64,000 nucleotides of DNA from positions 82,540 through 146,539 of the forward strand of contig CAJXMG010000003.1 of assembly GCA_913056395.1 (NCBI GenBank). Direction: 5' to 3'. This document shows, piece after piece, positions 16,989 to 26,920 of the stretch (its first letter is position 1; the number at the start of each line of letters is the position of its first letter). Source of the stretch: an uncultured bacterium (lineage in GTDB: Bacteria; Planctomycetota; UBA8108; UBA1146). The notes under the pieces were generated by a model, which saw only the letters and a program-made list of their open reading frames with translations, was not told the DNA's origin and searched no databases. A program made the position numbers and the translations under genes.

Positions 16989-17969
16989 TGACAACAGTTT
17001 GGCGGCTTCGGGTGCGAAGTAGGTGAAGATCATGTCCGCACCTGCTCGTTTGATGGCCACGAGGGACTCGAGCATCGCAGCTTCTTCGTCGATGGCGCCG
17101 GCCTGACTGGCATAGCGGATCATCGCAAACTCTCCACTGACCTGATAAGCGGCGATGGGCAGGGGGGAGATCCCGGCGATCTCCGAGATGACATCCAGAT
17201 AAGCTCCCGCGGGCTTGACCATGACGATGTCTGCGCCCTCGGCAATATCCAGTTCGACCTCACGAAGTGCTTCGTTCAGATTTGCAGGGTCCATCTGGTA
17301 GGTCTTCTTGTCTCCACTTCTGGGGGCGGAGTCGAGGGCGTCCCTGAAGGGGCCGTAGAAAGCGGAAGCGTACTTGGCGGAATAGGAGCAGATGGAAACA
17401 TTTGTGAATCCCTCATCATCGAGGGCGTCGCGAATGACAGCGACTCTGCCATCCATCATGTCCGATGGTGCGACGATATCCGCCCCAGCTCTGGCTTGGC
17501 TGACTGCCATGTCTGCGAGAATCGGCAAGGTCTCATCATTCAGGATTCGGCCGTCCTCACTGACGAGTCCATCGTGACCATCACTGGAATAGGGATCCAT
17601 GGCGACATCAGTAATCAACAAGAGGTCCGGGAAGCGGCTTTTCAGTTCGCGAATGCTGGTTTGCATCAAACCTTCTTCACGAACAGATTCACTGGCAGTG
17701 CGATCCTTGCGGTCATCCCCGAGAACAGGAAACAGGGCAACAGCCCGAATTCCCAACTCCACAACCTCATCCAGATGCCGAACCAGGTGATCGAGAGAAT
17801 GCCGGTGGATACCTGGCATGGTTCCGATTTCCTCGGAGGTTCCAGATCCTTCCCTGACGAAAACCGGATAGATCAAATCGGTTTTGTTGACCTGAATCTC
17901 GCGCATCAGGTCGCGCATGGCAGCGGAAGAACGATTTCTTCTGGGACGGCTGGGCATCGGATCGATCAT
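16986..17969 (-). CDS. hemB: delta-aminolevulinic acid dehydratase (porphobilinogen synthase)
   Basis: 327 residues. It condenses two 5-aminolevulinate molecules to porphobilinogen in heme synthesis. Schiff-base lysines are Lys199 (SYSAKYAS) and Lys252 (VMVKPAGAYLD). The metal region reads DVAMDPYSSDGHDG (121-134), with Ala/Asp residues where zinc enzymes have Cys, so this is a zinc-independent, magnesium-type enzyme. IRAVALFPVLGD and MMDGRVAVIRDALD are family-typical. hemF lies 40 kb away in the same window but not in an operon with it. Confidence 0.95.
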   Translation of the reverse strand: MIDPMPSRPRRNRSSAAMRDLMREIQVNKTDLIYPVFVREGSGTSEEIGTMPGIHRHSLDHLVRHLDEVVELGIRAVALFPVLGDDRKDRTASESVREEGLMQTSIRELKSRFPDLLLITDVAMDPYSSDGHDGLVSEDGRILNDETLPILADMAVSQARAGADIVAPSDMMDGRVAVIRDALDDEGFTNVSICSYSAKYASAFYGPFRDALDSAPRSGDKKTYQMDPANLNEALREVELDIAEGADIVMVKPAGAYLDVISEIAGISPLPIAAYQVSGEFAMIRYASQAGAIDEEAAMLESLVAIKRAGADMIFTYFAPEAAKLLS

Positions 17970-18117
17970 GAAAATCCTCAGTGTCTTTCAGCGGCTGAAC
18001 GGACAGGAATCAAAGACTGCCCTTCTTATCAGATTGAATCATTTTCGAGAGGAACAGGCCACCCTTGGCAAGGTGTCGATACAGGGTATACAGCACCGTT
18101 CCGACAGGAATGACTGA

Positions 18118-18834
18118 TTACTGATTGGAACGCGGATCCTTGCGCCAGTAACCCTTGCGGAAATCCCAGATCATCGACATCTCGGTACCCTCTGGAGCCC
18201 CCTCTGCCTTGACGGGGAATCGGCGGATCAGCAGTTCACTTTGACGCTCGACCGTATCACCGCCGGCATAGCCGGCAGCCAGGTGCCCAGGGATTCTGGA
18301 AAGGTCAAAGGTTCTCACTTCCCATTTCTGTTCGCCCTCGGGGATTTGTAACGGTTCGAAGCCGATCACGCTGTGTTTTTCCACGCTGTGTTTTTCAGTG
18401 GGTGTGGATTTGTCGCCCCATACGATCAGGGTATGACAGCCGTCTCCGTTGGAATCGAGAAAGATGACATCCCGGAAACGATCTGCATCAAAGTCGGTGG
18501 AAAGGGTGTAGGAGGAGGTCGGGTGATTCGAATCCTCGTCACTGCTGCTCCGCAGTTTGGAATAGGTCACGTCAAGAACACCCGGTCGAGGGCCGTCTGC
18601 TTCCCCTTCAGGAATTGGAGGCGTCAGCTTTACACCATACTTCCAGATTCCCGATCGCCATGAGCGTTGATTCAGGTCCGAACCGTACTCGGTGAGCTCG
18701 GTGACCGGTGGAGTGACGAGACTCTGCGCCATGCGGTAACTGACCAAGGGTATCAGGATAGCCAGGGTAACAAAAAGAATCAGGATGGTGTAACCGGGGA
18801 CGACAAGCCTGGAGTCATCCTGGGACGTGGACAT
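18118..18834 (-). CDS. hypothetical protein with N-terminal membrane anchor
   Basis: About 238 residues from the ATG at 18834, preceded by AAGGAACAGGA. A longer start at 18897 lacks a good ribosome site. One membrane helix at ~12-36 (GYTILILFVTLAILIPLVSY) is followed by an extracytoplasmic region rich in polar residues. A segment FLDSNGDGCHTLIVWGDKS could be a calcium-type loop. I do not recognise a family. It reads away from the DUF1549 gene at 18922. Confidence 0.65.
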   Translation of the reverse strand: MSTSQDDSRLVVPGYTILILFVTLAILIPLVSYRMAQSLVTPPVTELTEYGSDLNQRSWRSGIWKYGVKLTPPIPEGEADGPRPGVLDVTYSKLRSSSDEDSNHPTSSYTLSTDFDADRFRDVIFLDSNGDGCHTLIVWGDKSTPTEKHSVEKHSVIGFEPLQIPEGEQKWEVRTFDLSRIPGHLAAGYAGGDTVERQSELLIRRFPVKAEGAPEGTEMSMIWDFRKGYWRKDPRSNQ

Positions 18835-18921
18835 TCCTGTTCCTTTCTGTGGCACAGAATCGCAAGAGTCATACGGTACTCGAATCTGGATTCCCAATCA
18901 GGCTCAGGATAGCATCCTGAT

Positions 18922-21900
18922 ATGCTGAAACACTCGATATTGCCCCTGCTGACCATCTTCCTGATCGGCTTCCCCGAAATCACGGCGGCTTCCGAGAAGA
19001 TCGACTTTGAACGGGACGTTCGGCCGATCCTGACACGCAATTGTCTCAATTGTCATGGTCCGGATGGGGAGAGTCGAAAAGCCGGTTTGCGCCTCGATCA
19101 GCGTGAAGGACTCTTTGGAACTTCCCGTGGGGGGGAACCCATCATCACACCGGGAGTCCCCGGGAAGAGTCTGTTGTTGGAGCGTGTCGCAGACCCCATC
19201 GATCCCATGCCCCCGGTGGATCATCCGCCTCTCACTTCAGCAGAAATTTCCACCCTTGAACGCTGGATTGATCAGGGAGCCTCCTGGAGGGGCCATTGGT
19301 CGTGGACACCCCTGGTTTCTCCCAGTGTTCCTGAACCCGCTGATCCGGAGTGGTGCAGAAGTGACATCGATCGTTTCATTCTTTCCGGATTGGAAGAGCA
19401 GGGGTTGACCCCTCCGGCACCTGAAGCGGGAGCCTTGACCTGGCTGAGACGAGTGGTTTTCGATCTCACCGGATTGCCACCCACCCCAGAGCAAATCGAT
19501 GCCTTCCTGATCGACTCCAGTGAGTCGGCGCGAAAACTTCTGGTGGATGAACTGCTGGAAAGTCCCGCGCATTCGGAACACTTCGCCAGGCACTGGCTCG
19601 ACCTGATGAGATATGCGGAAACCCACGGTCATGAGTTTGATTATCATGCCGGACCTGCTTTCGAATATCGGGATTGGGTCATCGAGGCGATCTCGAAGGA
19701 CCTGCCCCTTGACGACTTTGTGATTCGCCAGATCGCCGGAGACTTGCTTGATGGGGATCAGGCTTCCCATCGGGCGACAGGATGGTGGTGGCTGTCACAG
19801 GCCACCCATGGGCCGGTGGATGTTCTGGCAGATACGCTCGAAAGGGTGGACAACCAGATCGATGTGGTTTCCCGGGCATTCCTCGGGGCGACCGTCTCTT
19901 GTGCACGCTGTCACGACCACAAGTTCGATGCCATTGGACAGTCGGACTGGACTGCACTGTCCGGCATCATTCGATCAACCCGGCGAGTGCTCCACCCTGC
20001 AGACGAAACTGGGGAAGTGGGTCCATTCCTGGATTCTCTGGAGGCTGTTCAAAAACGATTTCAGTCCGGTATCGAACAAAGCCTCGACTTCCAAAGAAGC
20101 ATGCCATTGGTGGATCTGTTTCGCTCTGCCAGAGAGCTTCATCAGGGAGACTTGCAGGAATCCGCTGACCAGCGCGAGGATCGGCTCCTGTGGGATTTCT
20201 CTCAGGGGTGGTCCGGTTGGAGTGTCACCGGAGATGCTTTTGGTCCCGGACCCCATACCCGGAATGAACTTCCCGAGATTTTCCAAGAGGGCCTTCAGGA
20301 GGGCCTTCAGGAGAGCCTTCAGGAGGACAGGGGTGAAGTCTTTCTGGCGACCAGTCATGACCGCCGATCCGGAAGCGACTCTGCTGAAAGTGATCGTCGG
20401 AAGGGTCTCCTCACGAGTGACTCCTTTCTTGTCGATCGCGATTATCTCACCTTTGAAGTTGCGGGGGGGCAACACCCGAATGAAGCCTGTGTGCAACTGC
20501 TCATCGACGGCGAGGTGATCCACCAGGTCACCGGAGAAAACAGTACCCAGCTGAGAACAGTCCGTTGGGATCTTGCGGAACATTCTGGAAAAAGAGCCGT
20601 CCTGAAAGTGATGGATGAGCGCGAAGGCGCATGGGGTCACATCAGTTGCACGAACTTCTCTTTGACGGATGTTCCGCCGGCCGGTTTCCCATCTCGTGGG
20701 ATGATCGAGGTGATGGCTCGCAAGCAGGGTCTCGACAAGGACGTTCTCCACAAATGGGTGCAGGCGTATCCCGCCTTGACCCTGCCGGTGGCCGGATCGG
20801 GTCCTCTGAAGCCCTCCGATGAACTGATCGCCGACTTTTCCGGGGGGTTATCTGAGTGGACTCTGGATGGGCCCGCCTTTGATGGGGTTCCGCAAGGAAC
20901 CTGGATCCTGACCGGCGAGCCAAGATTGACCGCCACCGATACGCTGAACTCAGCCAGTCGATCGAGAGCACTCGTCGGCACCGCTTTTTCGCGAAGTTTC
21001 AACGCAGACCAACGATATCTCCACGTCACCGCCAGTGGAGAGAGTTGCCAGGTGCGCGTCAGTATTGAGGGTTTCTGGATGGATGAACACAATGCCCTTC
21101 TCTTTGAAGGATTCATCCAGACCGTTGATCGCATCGATGGAATCCAGCATCTGATTTTTGATCTGGATCGTTATCAGGGCAGGCACGTCCATGTGGAGAT
21201 TCGTGATCATGGAAAAGGCTGGATTGCCGTGGATCGCATCTGGCTTTCGGATGATCGCGCGGCCGTGGATCAGGTTCTCGATTGGGGAGCGGACGATTCA
21301 GCCGAGGAGGCGCTGGACCGCTTTTTGACCGATCCGAAGCTGCTCTCAAAACTGGTCGAACAGGGATTGGTGGATCCCTCTCGCTGGGGAGGCGCCTGGA
21401 ACGCTGCAGTCATCAAGCCGGTCATGGAGTGGAAAGAGATTGAAGCCCAGGCTCCACAGCCACGCTGGGTGCTCTCATGCAGCGATGCTCCTGTTGGCAG
21501 GGATGTCCCCCTTCAAATACGGGGAGAGTCCGGGACTCCTGGGGGGATGGTTTCCCGATCTTCACTCCAACTGGTTTCGCATCAGCAAGAGTTGGGGGGA
21601 GAGCTGGAGGGGTCAGGTCGTTTGAAGTTGGCCCAATGGATCTGTGAGCCTGAGAATCCGCTCTTCTGGAGAGTTCAGGCCAACAGAATCTGGGGCTGGG
21701 TCATGGGTGAAGGGTTGTCAGAAACCCCCGATGATTTCGGTCGAATGGGAGTCATTCCTGAACAGCAGGGTTTGCTCGATTATCTGGCCGTTCGATTGGC
21801 GAACAATCCCTCACGACGCGACCTGATTCGTGACCTGGTTCTCAGTCAAACCTATGCGATGGATTCCCGGCAACCCGGGAAAGAGCAGGTTGAGAGGGAT

Positions 21901-22461
21901 CCTCTCAACCGTCATTGGCATCGGGCACACACCCGAACCCTGAAAGCAGAATCGATTCGGGATGGAATGTTGCAGGTTTCCGGCAGGCTGGACTCAACTC
22001 AAGGTGGTCCTTCCGTGCCGATTCATCTGACCGACTTCCTGACTGGCCGGGGCCGTCCCGGTACGAGTGGGCCCGTCGATGGTCGGGGGCGCAGAACCAT
22101 CTATCTGGCGGTCAACCGCAACTTCCTCGATCCATTCCTGACCGTCTTTGATTTTCCGATTCCCTCAACGACCGTAGGTAAGCGCGATCGATCGAACCTG
22201 CCGGCTCAAGCGCTGGCCCTCATGAATTCCCCCTTCGCCCACGAAATGGCCGAACTGTGGGGTGGCACCTTGCATGATCAGGCGATCGAGCAGGGAACGG
22301 AGGAAACGCTGGTTCATGCGTGGAAAAGTGCATTGGGGCGTGCACCCGGAGAACAGGAACTGCAGGAAGTTTCACTCTTTGTTTCAGAAGGATCGATCGA
22401 ACGCTGGATCGATCTGGCTCATGTTCTCTTTCAGTCGAAGGAGTTTCGATTTGTCCGCTGA
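18922..22461 (+). CDS. Planctomycete-type cytochrome c / DUF1549 / DUF1553 secreted protein
   Basis: 1179 residues with a signal peptide (LPLLTIFLIGFPEITAAS). A single c-type heme motif CLNCHG lies near residue 41 in the PSC1-like domain (DVRPILTRNCLNCHGPDG). The DUF1549 domain follows (~150-370, including RRVVFDLTGLPPTPEQIDAF and HWLDLMRYAETHGHEFDY). The DUF1553 domain is at ~890-1150 (LAQWICEPENPLFWRVQANR, QALALMNSPF). The middle ~500 residues hold carbohydrate-binding-like beta domains. Such proteins are paired with DUF1501 genes, as here. They are widespread in Planctomycetota, and roles in outer polysaccharide or sulfatide degradation have been proposed but not shown. The downstream gene starts inside its 3' end. 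Confidence 0.9.
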   Translation: MLKHSILPLLTIFLIGFPEITAASEKIDFERDVRPILTRNCLNCHGPDGESRKAGLRLDQREGLFGTSRGGEPIITPGVPGKSLLLERVADPIDPMPPVDHPPLTSAEISTLERWIDQGASWRGHWSWTPLVSPSVPEPADPEWCRSDIDRFILSGLEEQGLTPPAPEAGALTWLRRVVFDLTGLPPTPEQIDAFLIDSSESARKLLVDELLESPAHSEHFARHWLDLMRYAETHGHEFDYHAGPAFEYRDWVIEAISKDLPLDDFVIRQIAGDLLDGDQASHRATGWWWLSQATHGPVDVLADTLERVDNQIDVVSRAFLGATVSCARCHDHKFDAIGQSDWTALSGIIRSTRRVLHPADETGEVGPFLDSLEAVQKRFQSGIEQSLDFQRSMPLVDLFRSARELHQGDLQESADQREDRLLWDFSQGWSGWSVTGDAFGPGPHTRNELPEIFQEGLQEGLQESLQEDRGEVFLATSHDRRSGSDSAESDRRKGLLTSDSFLVDRDYLTFEVAGGQHPNEACVQLLIDGEVIHQVTGENSTQLRTVRWDLAEHSGKRAVLKVMDEREGAWGHISCTNFSLTDVPPAGFPSRGMIEVMARKQGLDKDVLHKWVQAYPALTLPVAGSGPLKPSDELIADFSGGLSEWTLDGPAFDGVPQGTWILTGEPRLTATDTLNSASRSRALVGTAFSRSFNADQRYLHVTASGESCQVRVSIEGFWMDEHNALLFEGFIQTVDRIDGIQHLIFDLDRYQGRHVHVEIRDHGKGWIAVDRIWLSDDRAAVDQVLDWGADDSAEEALDRFLTDPKLLSKLVEQGLVDPSRWGGAWNAAVIKPVMEWKEIEAQAPQPRWVLSCSDAPVGRDVPLQIRGESGTPGGMVSRSSLQLVSHQQELGGELEGSGRLKLAQWICEPENPLFWRVQANRIWGWVMGEGLSETPDDFGRMGVIPEQQGLLDYLAVRLANNPSRRDLIRDLVLSQTYAMDSRQPGKEQVERDPLNRHWHRAHTRTLKAESIRDGMLQVSGRLDSTQGGPSVPIHLTDFLTGRGRPGTSGPVDGRGRRTIYLAVNRNFLDPFLTVFDFPIPSTTVGKRDRSNLPAQALALMNSPFAHEMAELWGGTLHDQAIEQGTEETLVHAWKSALGRAPGEQELQEVSLFVSEGSIERWIDLAHVLFQSKEFRFVR
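20287..20322 (+). repeat. three tandem 12-bp repeats inside the DUF1549 gene
   Basis: The unit GAGGGCCTTCAG occurs twice exactly (20287-20298, 20299-20310) and once with one change (20311-20322). It encodes EGLQ-EGLQ-ESLQ at residues 456-467. The copies keep frame. Such a tract can gain or lose units by slippage without a frameshift. Confidence 0.85.
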
Positions 22462-23905
22462 TTCCCGAACCCATTCCCACTCCGGTGAAGCCCTATGCAG
22501 GGGGCAGCGACGACTGATTGGTCGCAGGGAGATGCTCGCCCAGTGTGCTTCCGGATTCGGGGCAGTGGCATTCAGTACGCTATTGGGTGACCAGTTCGGG
22601 TCACTGCTGGAAGCGGCTCCGATCGATGGTCAGGCACCGCCGGTGGCCAAGGCGCGATCGGTGATTTTCCTCTACATGGATGGTGGGCCGAGTCAGATCG
22701 ATACCTTTGATCCCAACAAGCCCGCGCTGGCCCGTTACCATGGTCAACCGTTCCCGGAAACGATGGAGCGGACCCAGTTCAACAGTATCGGCAATACGTT
22801 GAAATCACCGTGGGACTTCCAGCGACACGGGGAGTGTGGCCACGAGATCAGTGACCTGTTTCCCCACGTTGCGAAGCATGCGGATGACTTGTTGCTGGTG
22901 CGGTCGATGACGAGCAAGTTCAATGAGCACACCAACGCCAACTATTTTCTTCATACCGGACTCGGACTATCGGGAAGACCGAGTATGGGTGCCTGGGTCA
23001 GTTACGGCCTGGGAAGTCTGAACCAGAATCTTCCCGGTTTTGTCGTTCTCAATGGGGGCCTGATTCCTCCGGGAGGTCTCGACTGCTTCTCCAACTCCTT
23101 TTTGCCGGCGAGCCATCAGGGTTCCATCGTTCTTCCGCGAGAAGAGGCTCTGGCCAACATTCGCATCCGCGAAGGGGAAGAGCGCCAGAAACGAAAACTG
23201 GAACTTCTCGCTCGCCTCGATCACCTTGGGCTTGAAGCCGCAGGAGAGACGGAAGCGATGGAAGGGGCGATTGCCCAGGGAGAGTTGGCCTATCGGATGC
23301 AAACCTCGGTTCCGGAATTCTCGGATCTCTCTGGAGAGCCGGAAGAGGTCCACGAGCTTTACGGTCTCGATCATGAATATGAGCCGACGCGCACCTTTGC
23401 CCGCGAATGCCTGCTCGCTCGCCGACTGGTAGAGAGGGGGGTCCGTTTCATCGAGTTGACCTGTCCCTACGTCGGTACCGATCGCTGGGATCAGCACAGC
23501 AATCTCAAGGATGGTCATGAAAAGAATGCGCGTGCTGTGGATCAGCCCATAGGCGCACTGCTGACCGACCTCAAGCGTCGCGGACTACTGGAGGACACCC
23601 TGGTGGTCTGGGCCGGTGAGTTCGGTAGGACTCCTTTTGCCCAGGGGGACAACGGTCGCGATCACAACCCTTATGGTTATTCGATCTGGCTGGCGGGAGC
23701 AGGGATCCGTGGGGGACACGTGCATGGAGCAACCGACGATTTTGGTTACCGTGCCGTCGACAGACCGGTGGAGATTTATGATCTGCACGCGACGATGCTG
23801 CACCTGCTGGGGGTCGATCACACCCGACTGACCAAACTCTTCGGGGGCCGAGAGCAGCGACTGACCGATGTTCACGGCCACGTCCAACAGGAGTGGCTCT
23901 CCTAA
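22451..23905 (+). CDS. DUF1501 family protein, Tat-type exported
   Basis: About 484 residues from a TTG at 22451, which has GAAGGAG 6 bases upstream and overlaps the stop of the DUF1549 gene. A twin-arginine-like signal (GRREMLAQCASGFGAVAFST) lies near the start. The DUF1501 (sulfatase-like alkaline phosphatase fold) features are SVIFLYMDGGPSQIDTFDP, MTSKFNEHTNANYFLHTGLG, DDTLVVWAGEFGRTPFAQG and GRDHNPYGYSIWLAG. It is the standard partner of DUF1549/DUF1553 proteins. Function is not established for the family. Confidence 0.9.
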   Translation: MSADSRTHSHSGEALCRGQRRLIGRREMLAQCASGFGAVAFSTLLGDQFGSLLEAAPIDGQAPPVAKARSVIFLYMDGGPSQIDTFDPNKPALARYHGQPFPETMERTQFNSIGNTLKSPWDFQRHGECGHEISDLFPHVAKHADDLLLVRSMTSKFNEHTNANYFLHTGLGLSGRPSMGAWVSYGLGSLNQNLPGFVVLNGGLIPPGGLDCFSNSFLPASHQGSIVLPREEALANIRIREGEERQKRKLELLARLDHLGLEAAGETEAMEGAIAQGELAYRMQTSVPEFSDLSGEPEEVHELYGLDHEYEPTRTFARECLLARRLVERGVRFIELTCPYVGTDRWDQHSNLKDGHEKNARAVDQPIGALLTDLKRRGLLEDTLVVWAGEFGRTPFAQGDNGRDHNPYGYSIWLAGAGIRGGHVHGATDDFGYRAVDRPVEIYDLHATMLHLLGVDHTRLTKLFGGREQRLTDVHGHVQQEWLS

Positions 23906-23909
23906 ACCG

Positions 23910-24683
23910 TCAGGGCCGGTCTGCCGGTTCTTCTTCTTCGGCGAGAGTTTCCTTGGCGGCTCCGGCGACTGCCATCCCCATCCGTGCGGTTCCTTCGGTG
24001 GCCATCATGATTTCGCCGAGGTCCATCATCTCATTGCCATTGAGGAAGGTGCCGATCTCGTCGATGGTTTCACCGGCGACGGATTTGATGTCTCCCATCA
24101 AGGCCATCTCCTCTTCGGGAGCGAGGTCATCGTTGTAAAGTTGTGCCGTGAGTTCATCCATGCGGGCCCAGCCCGATTCGAGAGTCGCTTCCAACTGCTG
24201 CTGGCGATTGCGATCGAGGTTCATCTTCTCGGAGATGCCCTGATACACCTGCGGCAAACCTTCACCGAAACGGGTGACAAACTTGTCAAAGTTGGTGCGG
24301 TTCCCCTCCCGCTTTGCCTGACGCTGGGCTTTTTTGACCAGATCGACCCCTTGCTTGTCGAGGGCTTTCTGGACCGCTTCATCGACCCTTGCGGCGATGG
24401 CGGTTTCACCGACAAGTGCTTCCTTGGCGACCCCTTTATCCCCTTTGCCTTTGGGTGAACCACTTTGGGCAACAGGGTTCTCCAGTGCATCGAGACGTGC
24501 GCTGATGGTGATCAACTCCGAGCTCACCTGTTGGAGGGTTTCCTCCAGTTGGGAAAGATCGACCTGCGATTGCTTTTGTAACACAGGCGCCGAATTCTGC
24601 TCGGCAGGCTTGCTGGAGAGAAACAGGGAAACACTGCTCAGAACCAGAGCGACGATCAACAGTGCCTTGGAAGCGGGGGGCAT
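23910..24683 (-). CDS. membrane-anchored coiled-coil protein, unknown function
   Basis: 257 residues. An N-terminal hydrophobic anchor (KALLIVALVLSSVSLFLSS) is followed by a predicted coiled coil (LSQLEETLQQVSSELITISA, ~43-70) and a charged helical region. The C-terminus is acidic (ETLAEEEEPADRP). The 170-230 region (LESGWARMDELTAQLYND) has a pattern found in periplasmic helical proteins that I cannot name. It converges with the DUF1501 gene, 5 bp away. Confidence 0.65.
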   Translation of the reverse strand: MPPASKALLIVALVLSSVSLFLSSKPAEQNSAPVLQKQSQVDLSQLEETLQQVSSELITISARLDALENPVAQSGSPKGKGDKGVAKEALVGETAIAARVDEAVQKALDKQGVDLVKKAQRQAKREGNRTNFDKFVTRFGEGLPQVYQGISEKMNLDRNRQQQLEATLESGWARMDELTAQLYNDDLAPEEEMALMGDIKSVAGETIDEIGTFLNGNEMMDLGEIMMATEGTARMGMAVAGAAKETLAEEEEPADRP

Positions 24684-24772
24684 TTCGAATCCTCTCTTTT
24701 GGTCTCAAATGTACTCCTTGAACCGATCATTGGCTAACCCCGGTTCAGGGGGCAGGTTGTCCTGAAATGAGG

Positions 24773-26275
24773 TCAATTCGCGTTTTTTCCCCCAGAATTT
24801 GGGCTGAGAGTGCTGACGAAAAGGGTGACCAACAGGCTGACCAGGAATCCCGGAACCAGACTGTAGAGACGAAGTTCGGGGATCCACCCGGAGAGAACCT
24901 CATTGGCATTCAGGTTGTCCCAACAAAGAACAGTCACCAGTCCCGAAACCATGCCGGCGATGACGCCGTTGCGGCTGGTCCGCGACCAGTGGAGGCAAAG
25001 CAACAGGGGCGGGCCAAAAGCGGAACCGAGTCCGGACCAGGCGAAGAGCACCTTCTTGAAGATGCTCGATCCGGATTGGGTCGACAGGGCAAAGGCGAGA
25101 AGACCGACACTGAGGGTGACCCAGCGGCCCATTCTGACCAGCTTCTCGTCACTGGCTTCGCGGTTGATCTCCTGATGATAGACATCCTCGGTGAAGGCGG
25201 AGGAGGTGACCAGCAACTGTGAATCGGCGGTCGACATCATCGCCGCCAGGGCACCGCAGATGACCAGACCGGCGAGCCAGCCGGGGAAGACCTCCTGTGC
25301 CAGAGTGGGCATCATCTTTTCCGTATCGGCAAAGGCCCCGGTCCCGAACCAGGCGATGGCGACGATGCCCATCAAGATGGCCCCCCCGTAGGTCAAGCAG
25401 CCGAAGATGATGGCAATTCTTCGGGCTTGTGGCGTATCGCTGGCGGAGCTCATGCTCATGTAACGGACCGCAAGGTGGGGCTGGCCCATGTAGCCGAGAC
25501 CGACCGCAAAGCCGCTGATGATCCCGGAGAAGAGAAGAATCGGCGATCGTCCTCCCGTAATCGACAGGAGATTCGGGTCGATGGCCGAAACCTTGTCTGA
25601 GACGGCTCCCCAGCCCCCCAGTTGACTCATGGCAACGATGGGCAGGACGACGAGTGCGATGAGCATCAGCCAGCCCTGCAGGAAATCGGTCCATGCGACA
25701 GCGAGGAATCCCCCCATCAGGGTGTAGAAGACGATGACGGCGGCACCGATCAGGACACCGATCTGCTGATTCCAGCCAAAGGTGCTCTCGAGGGCTTTAC
25801 CGACCGCCACAAATTGGGCGGCGATGTAGAAGGTGAAGCAGAAGGCGATGATGCCCGTGGCCAGAAGCCGGAGGGTGGGATCACTTTTGCGTCCCGATTT
25901 TTCTCCAAGGTGTGCCTCGAAGAAGCGGGGCATCGTCAGCGCACCATACTTTTCCGATTGGGATCTCAGGGGGCGGGCGATGACATACCAGCTCAGGGAC
26001 AGACCACTGATTCCACCCACCATCGTCCAGAATGCAGGCTCGAGCTTCAGACCTGATGGGTCGCCGAGGCCACTGGCGTAGGCGAGGCCGGTGAGGCCGA
26101 GGAGCAACCAGCCACTTTCTCCGGAGGCCCTCTCAGAAAAGGCGACGACCCAGGGGCCCAGACGCCTTCCCGCGAGCAAAAAGTCGGGCAGGTTCTGGTG
26201 CGACCGGGAGCACAACAGGGCGATCACGATGAGGCCGACCAGGTAGATGATGAAGCCGAAAGCCAGCGGGGTCAT
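24773..26275 (-). CDS. sodium:solute symporter (SSS family), proline-permease-like
   Basis: About 500 residues from the ATG at 26275, with AAGGAG 7 bases upstream; a start at 26305 adds ten residues without a better site. About 13 hydrophobic segments are present. Family features include DFLLAGRRLGPWVVAFSERASGESGWLLLG, GGFLAVAWTDFLQGWLML and AAMMSTADSQLLVTSSAFTEDVY, all typical of PutP-type transporters. It would import a small solute, perhaps proline, with Na+. The substrate is inferred only. About 256 bp upstream contain no gene that I can support. Confidence 0.9.
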   Translation of the reverse strand: MTPLAFGFIIYLVGLIVIALLCSRSHQNLPDFLLAGRRLGPWVVAFSERASGESGWLLLGLTGLAYASGLGDPSGLKLEPAFWTMVGGISGLSLSWYVIARPLRSQSEKYGALTMPRFFEAHLGEKSGRKSDPTLRLLATGIIAFCFTFYIAAQFVAVGKALESTFGWNQQIGVLIGAAVIVFYTLMGGFLAVAWTDFLQGWLMLIALVVLPIVAMSQLGGWGAVSDKVSAIDPNLLSITGGRSPILLFSGIISGFAVGLGYMGQPHLAVRYMSMSSASDTPQARRIAIIFGCLTYGGAILMGIVAIAWFGTGAFADTEKMMPTLAQEVFPGWLAGLVICGALAAMMSTADSQLLVTSSAFTEDVYHQEINREASDEKLVRMGRWVTLSVGLLAFALSTQSGSSIFKKVLFAWSGLGSAFGPPLLLCLHWSRTSRNGVIAGMVSGLVTVLCWDNLNANEVLSGWIPELRLYSLVPGFLVSLLVTLFVSTLSPNSGGKNAN

Positions 26276-26531
26276 GGCGTACTCCTTGCTGAGGGAAATC
26301 CGCAAGGGTCCACATTCCCTGCAAAATCACCCTCGGGCAAGACCCACGGTTGGCCGATAATTCCTTGCTCCCTCTTCAGTTGGCACCCTCACGAATCTTG
26401 CTTCAGGGGGTGCCACCCTGACACCCCTTCAGTTGATCGCCCTCTATCCGGATTTTGCTGATTCAATCTTCCCGTGCATAATGATGACGTCGTTGATCCG
26501 CGCATACCCTTTATCGAATGAGAGCTCGAAA

Positions 26532-26897
26532 ATGACTTTGAGAATCTGGACAAGAGTCTGTTTTTTATACGGCTCACTGCTGTTGGCCTGCGGTTGCCAA
26601 AGCACCACGATTCACGATCCTGTGGTTTCAAATGAAAACACTCCGGTCCAGAAGTTGGAAGTGACGGTAGGAAGTCATCTCGAGTTGCGGCTTCCATCTC
26701 CTGCGATTGGGCGCTGGTGGACGGTCGCGAAGGGGGCGCGCCCGTGGCTAATTCCGAAAACGGAAGCGGATACCGGGCGCATTCTCCTGCATGCCGTTCA
26801 GGTGGGATCGACGCGGGTCACTTGCATCCAGCGGGATCGCAACAACTTCGAATACCGCAAGGTGGTCGTCGACGTCGAGGTCAAACCGGTCTCGTGA
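26532..26897 (+). CDS. small lipoprotein of unknown function
   Basis: 121 residues from the ATG at 26532. The N-terminus (RVCFLYGSLLLACGC) is a lipoprotein signal with a lipobox ending in Cys. The mature domain is a small all-beta module: LEVTVGSHLELRLPSPAIGR, then GSTRVTCIQRDRNNFEYRKV. It has a loose similarity to chagasin-type (I42) inhibitor domains, but the NPTTG motif is not kept (SPAIG). It converges with the selenoprotein gene. Confidence 0.6.
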   Translation: MTLRIWTRVCFLYGSLLLACGCQSTTIHDPVVSNENTPVQKLEVTVGSHLELRLPSPAIGRWWTVAKGARPWLIPKTEADTGRILLHAVQVGSTRVTCIQRDRNNFEYRKVVVDVEVKPVS

Positions 26898-26920
26898 GGT
26901 CTTCGGTCTGAGCTGTCTGC

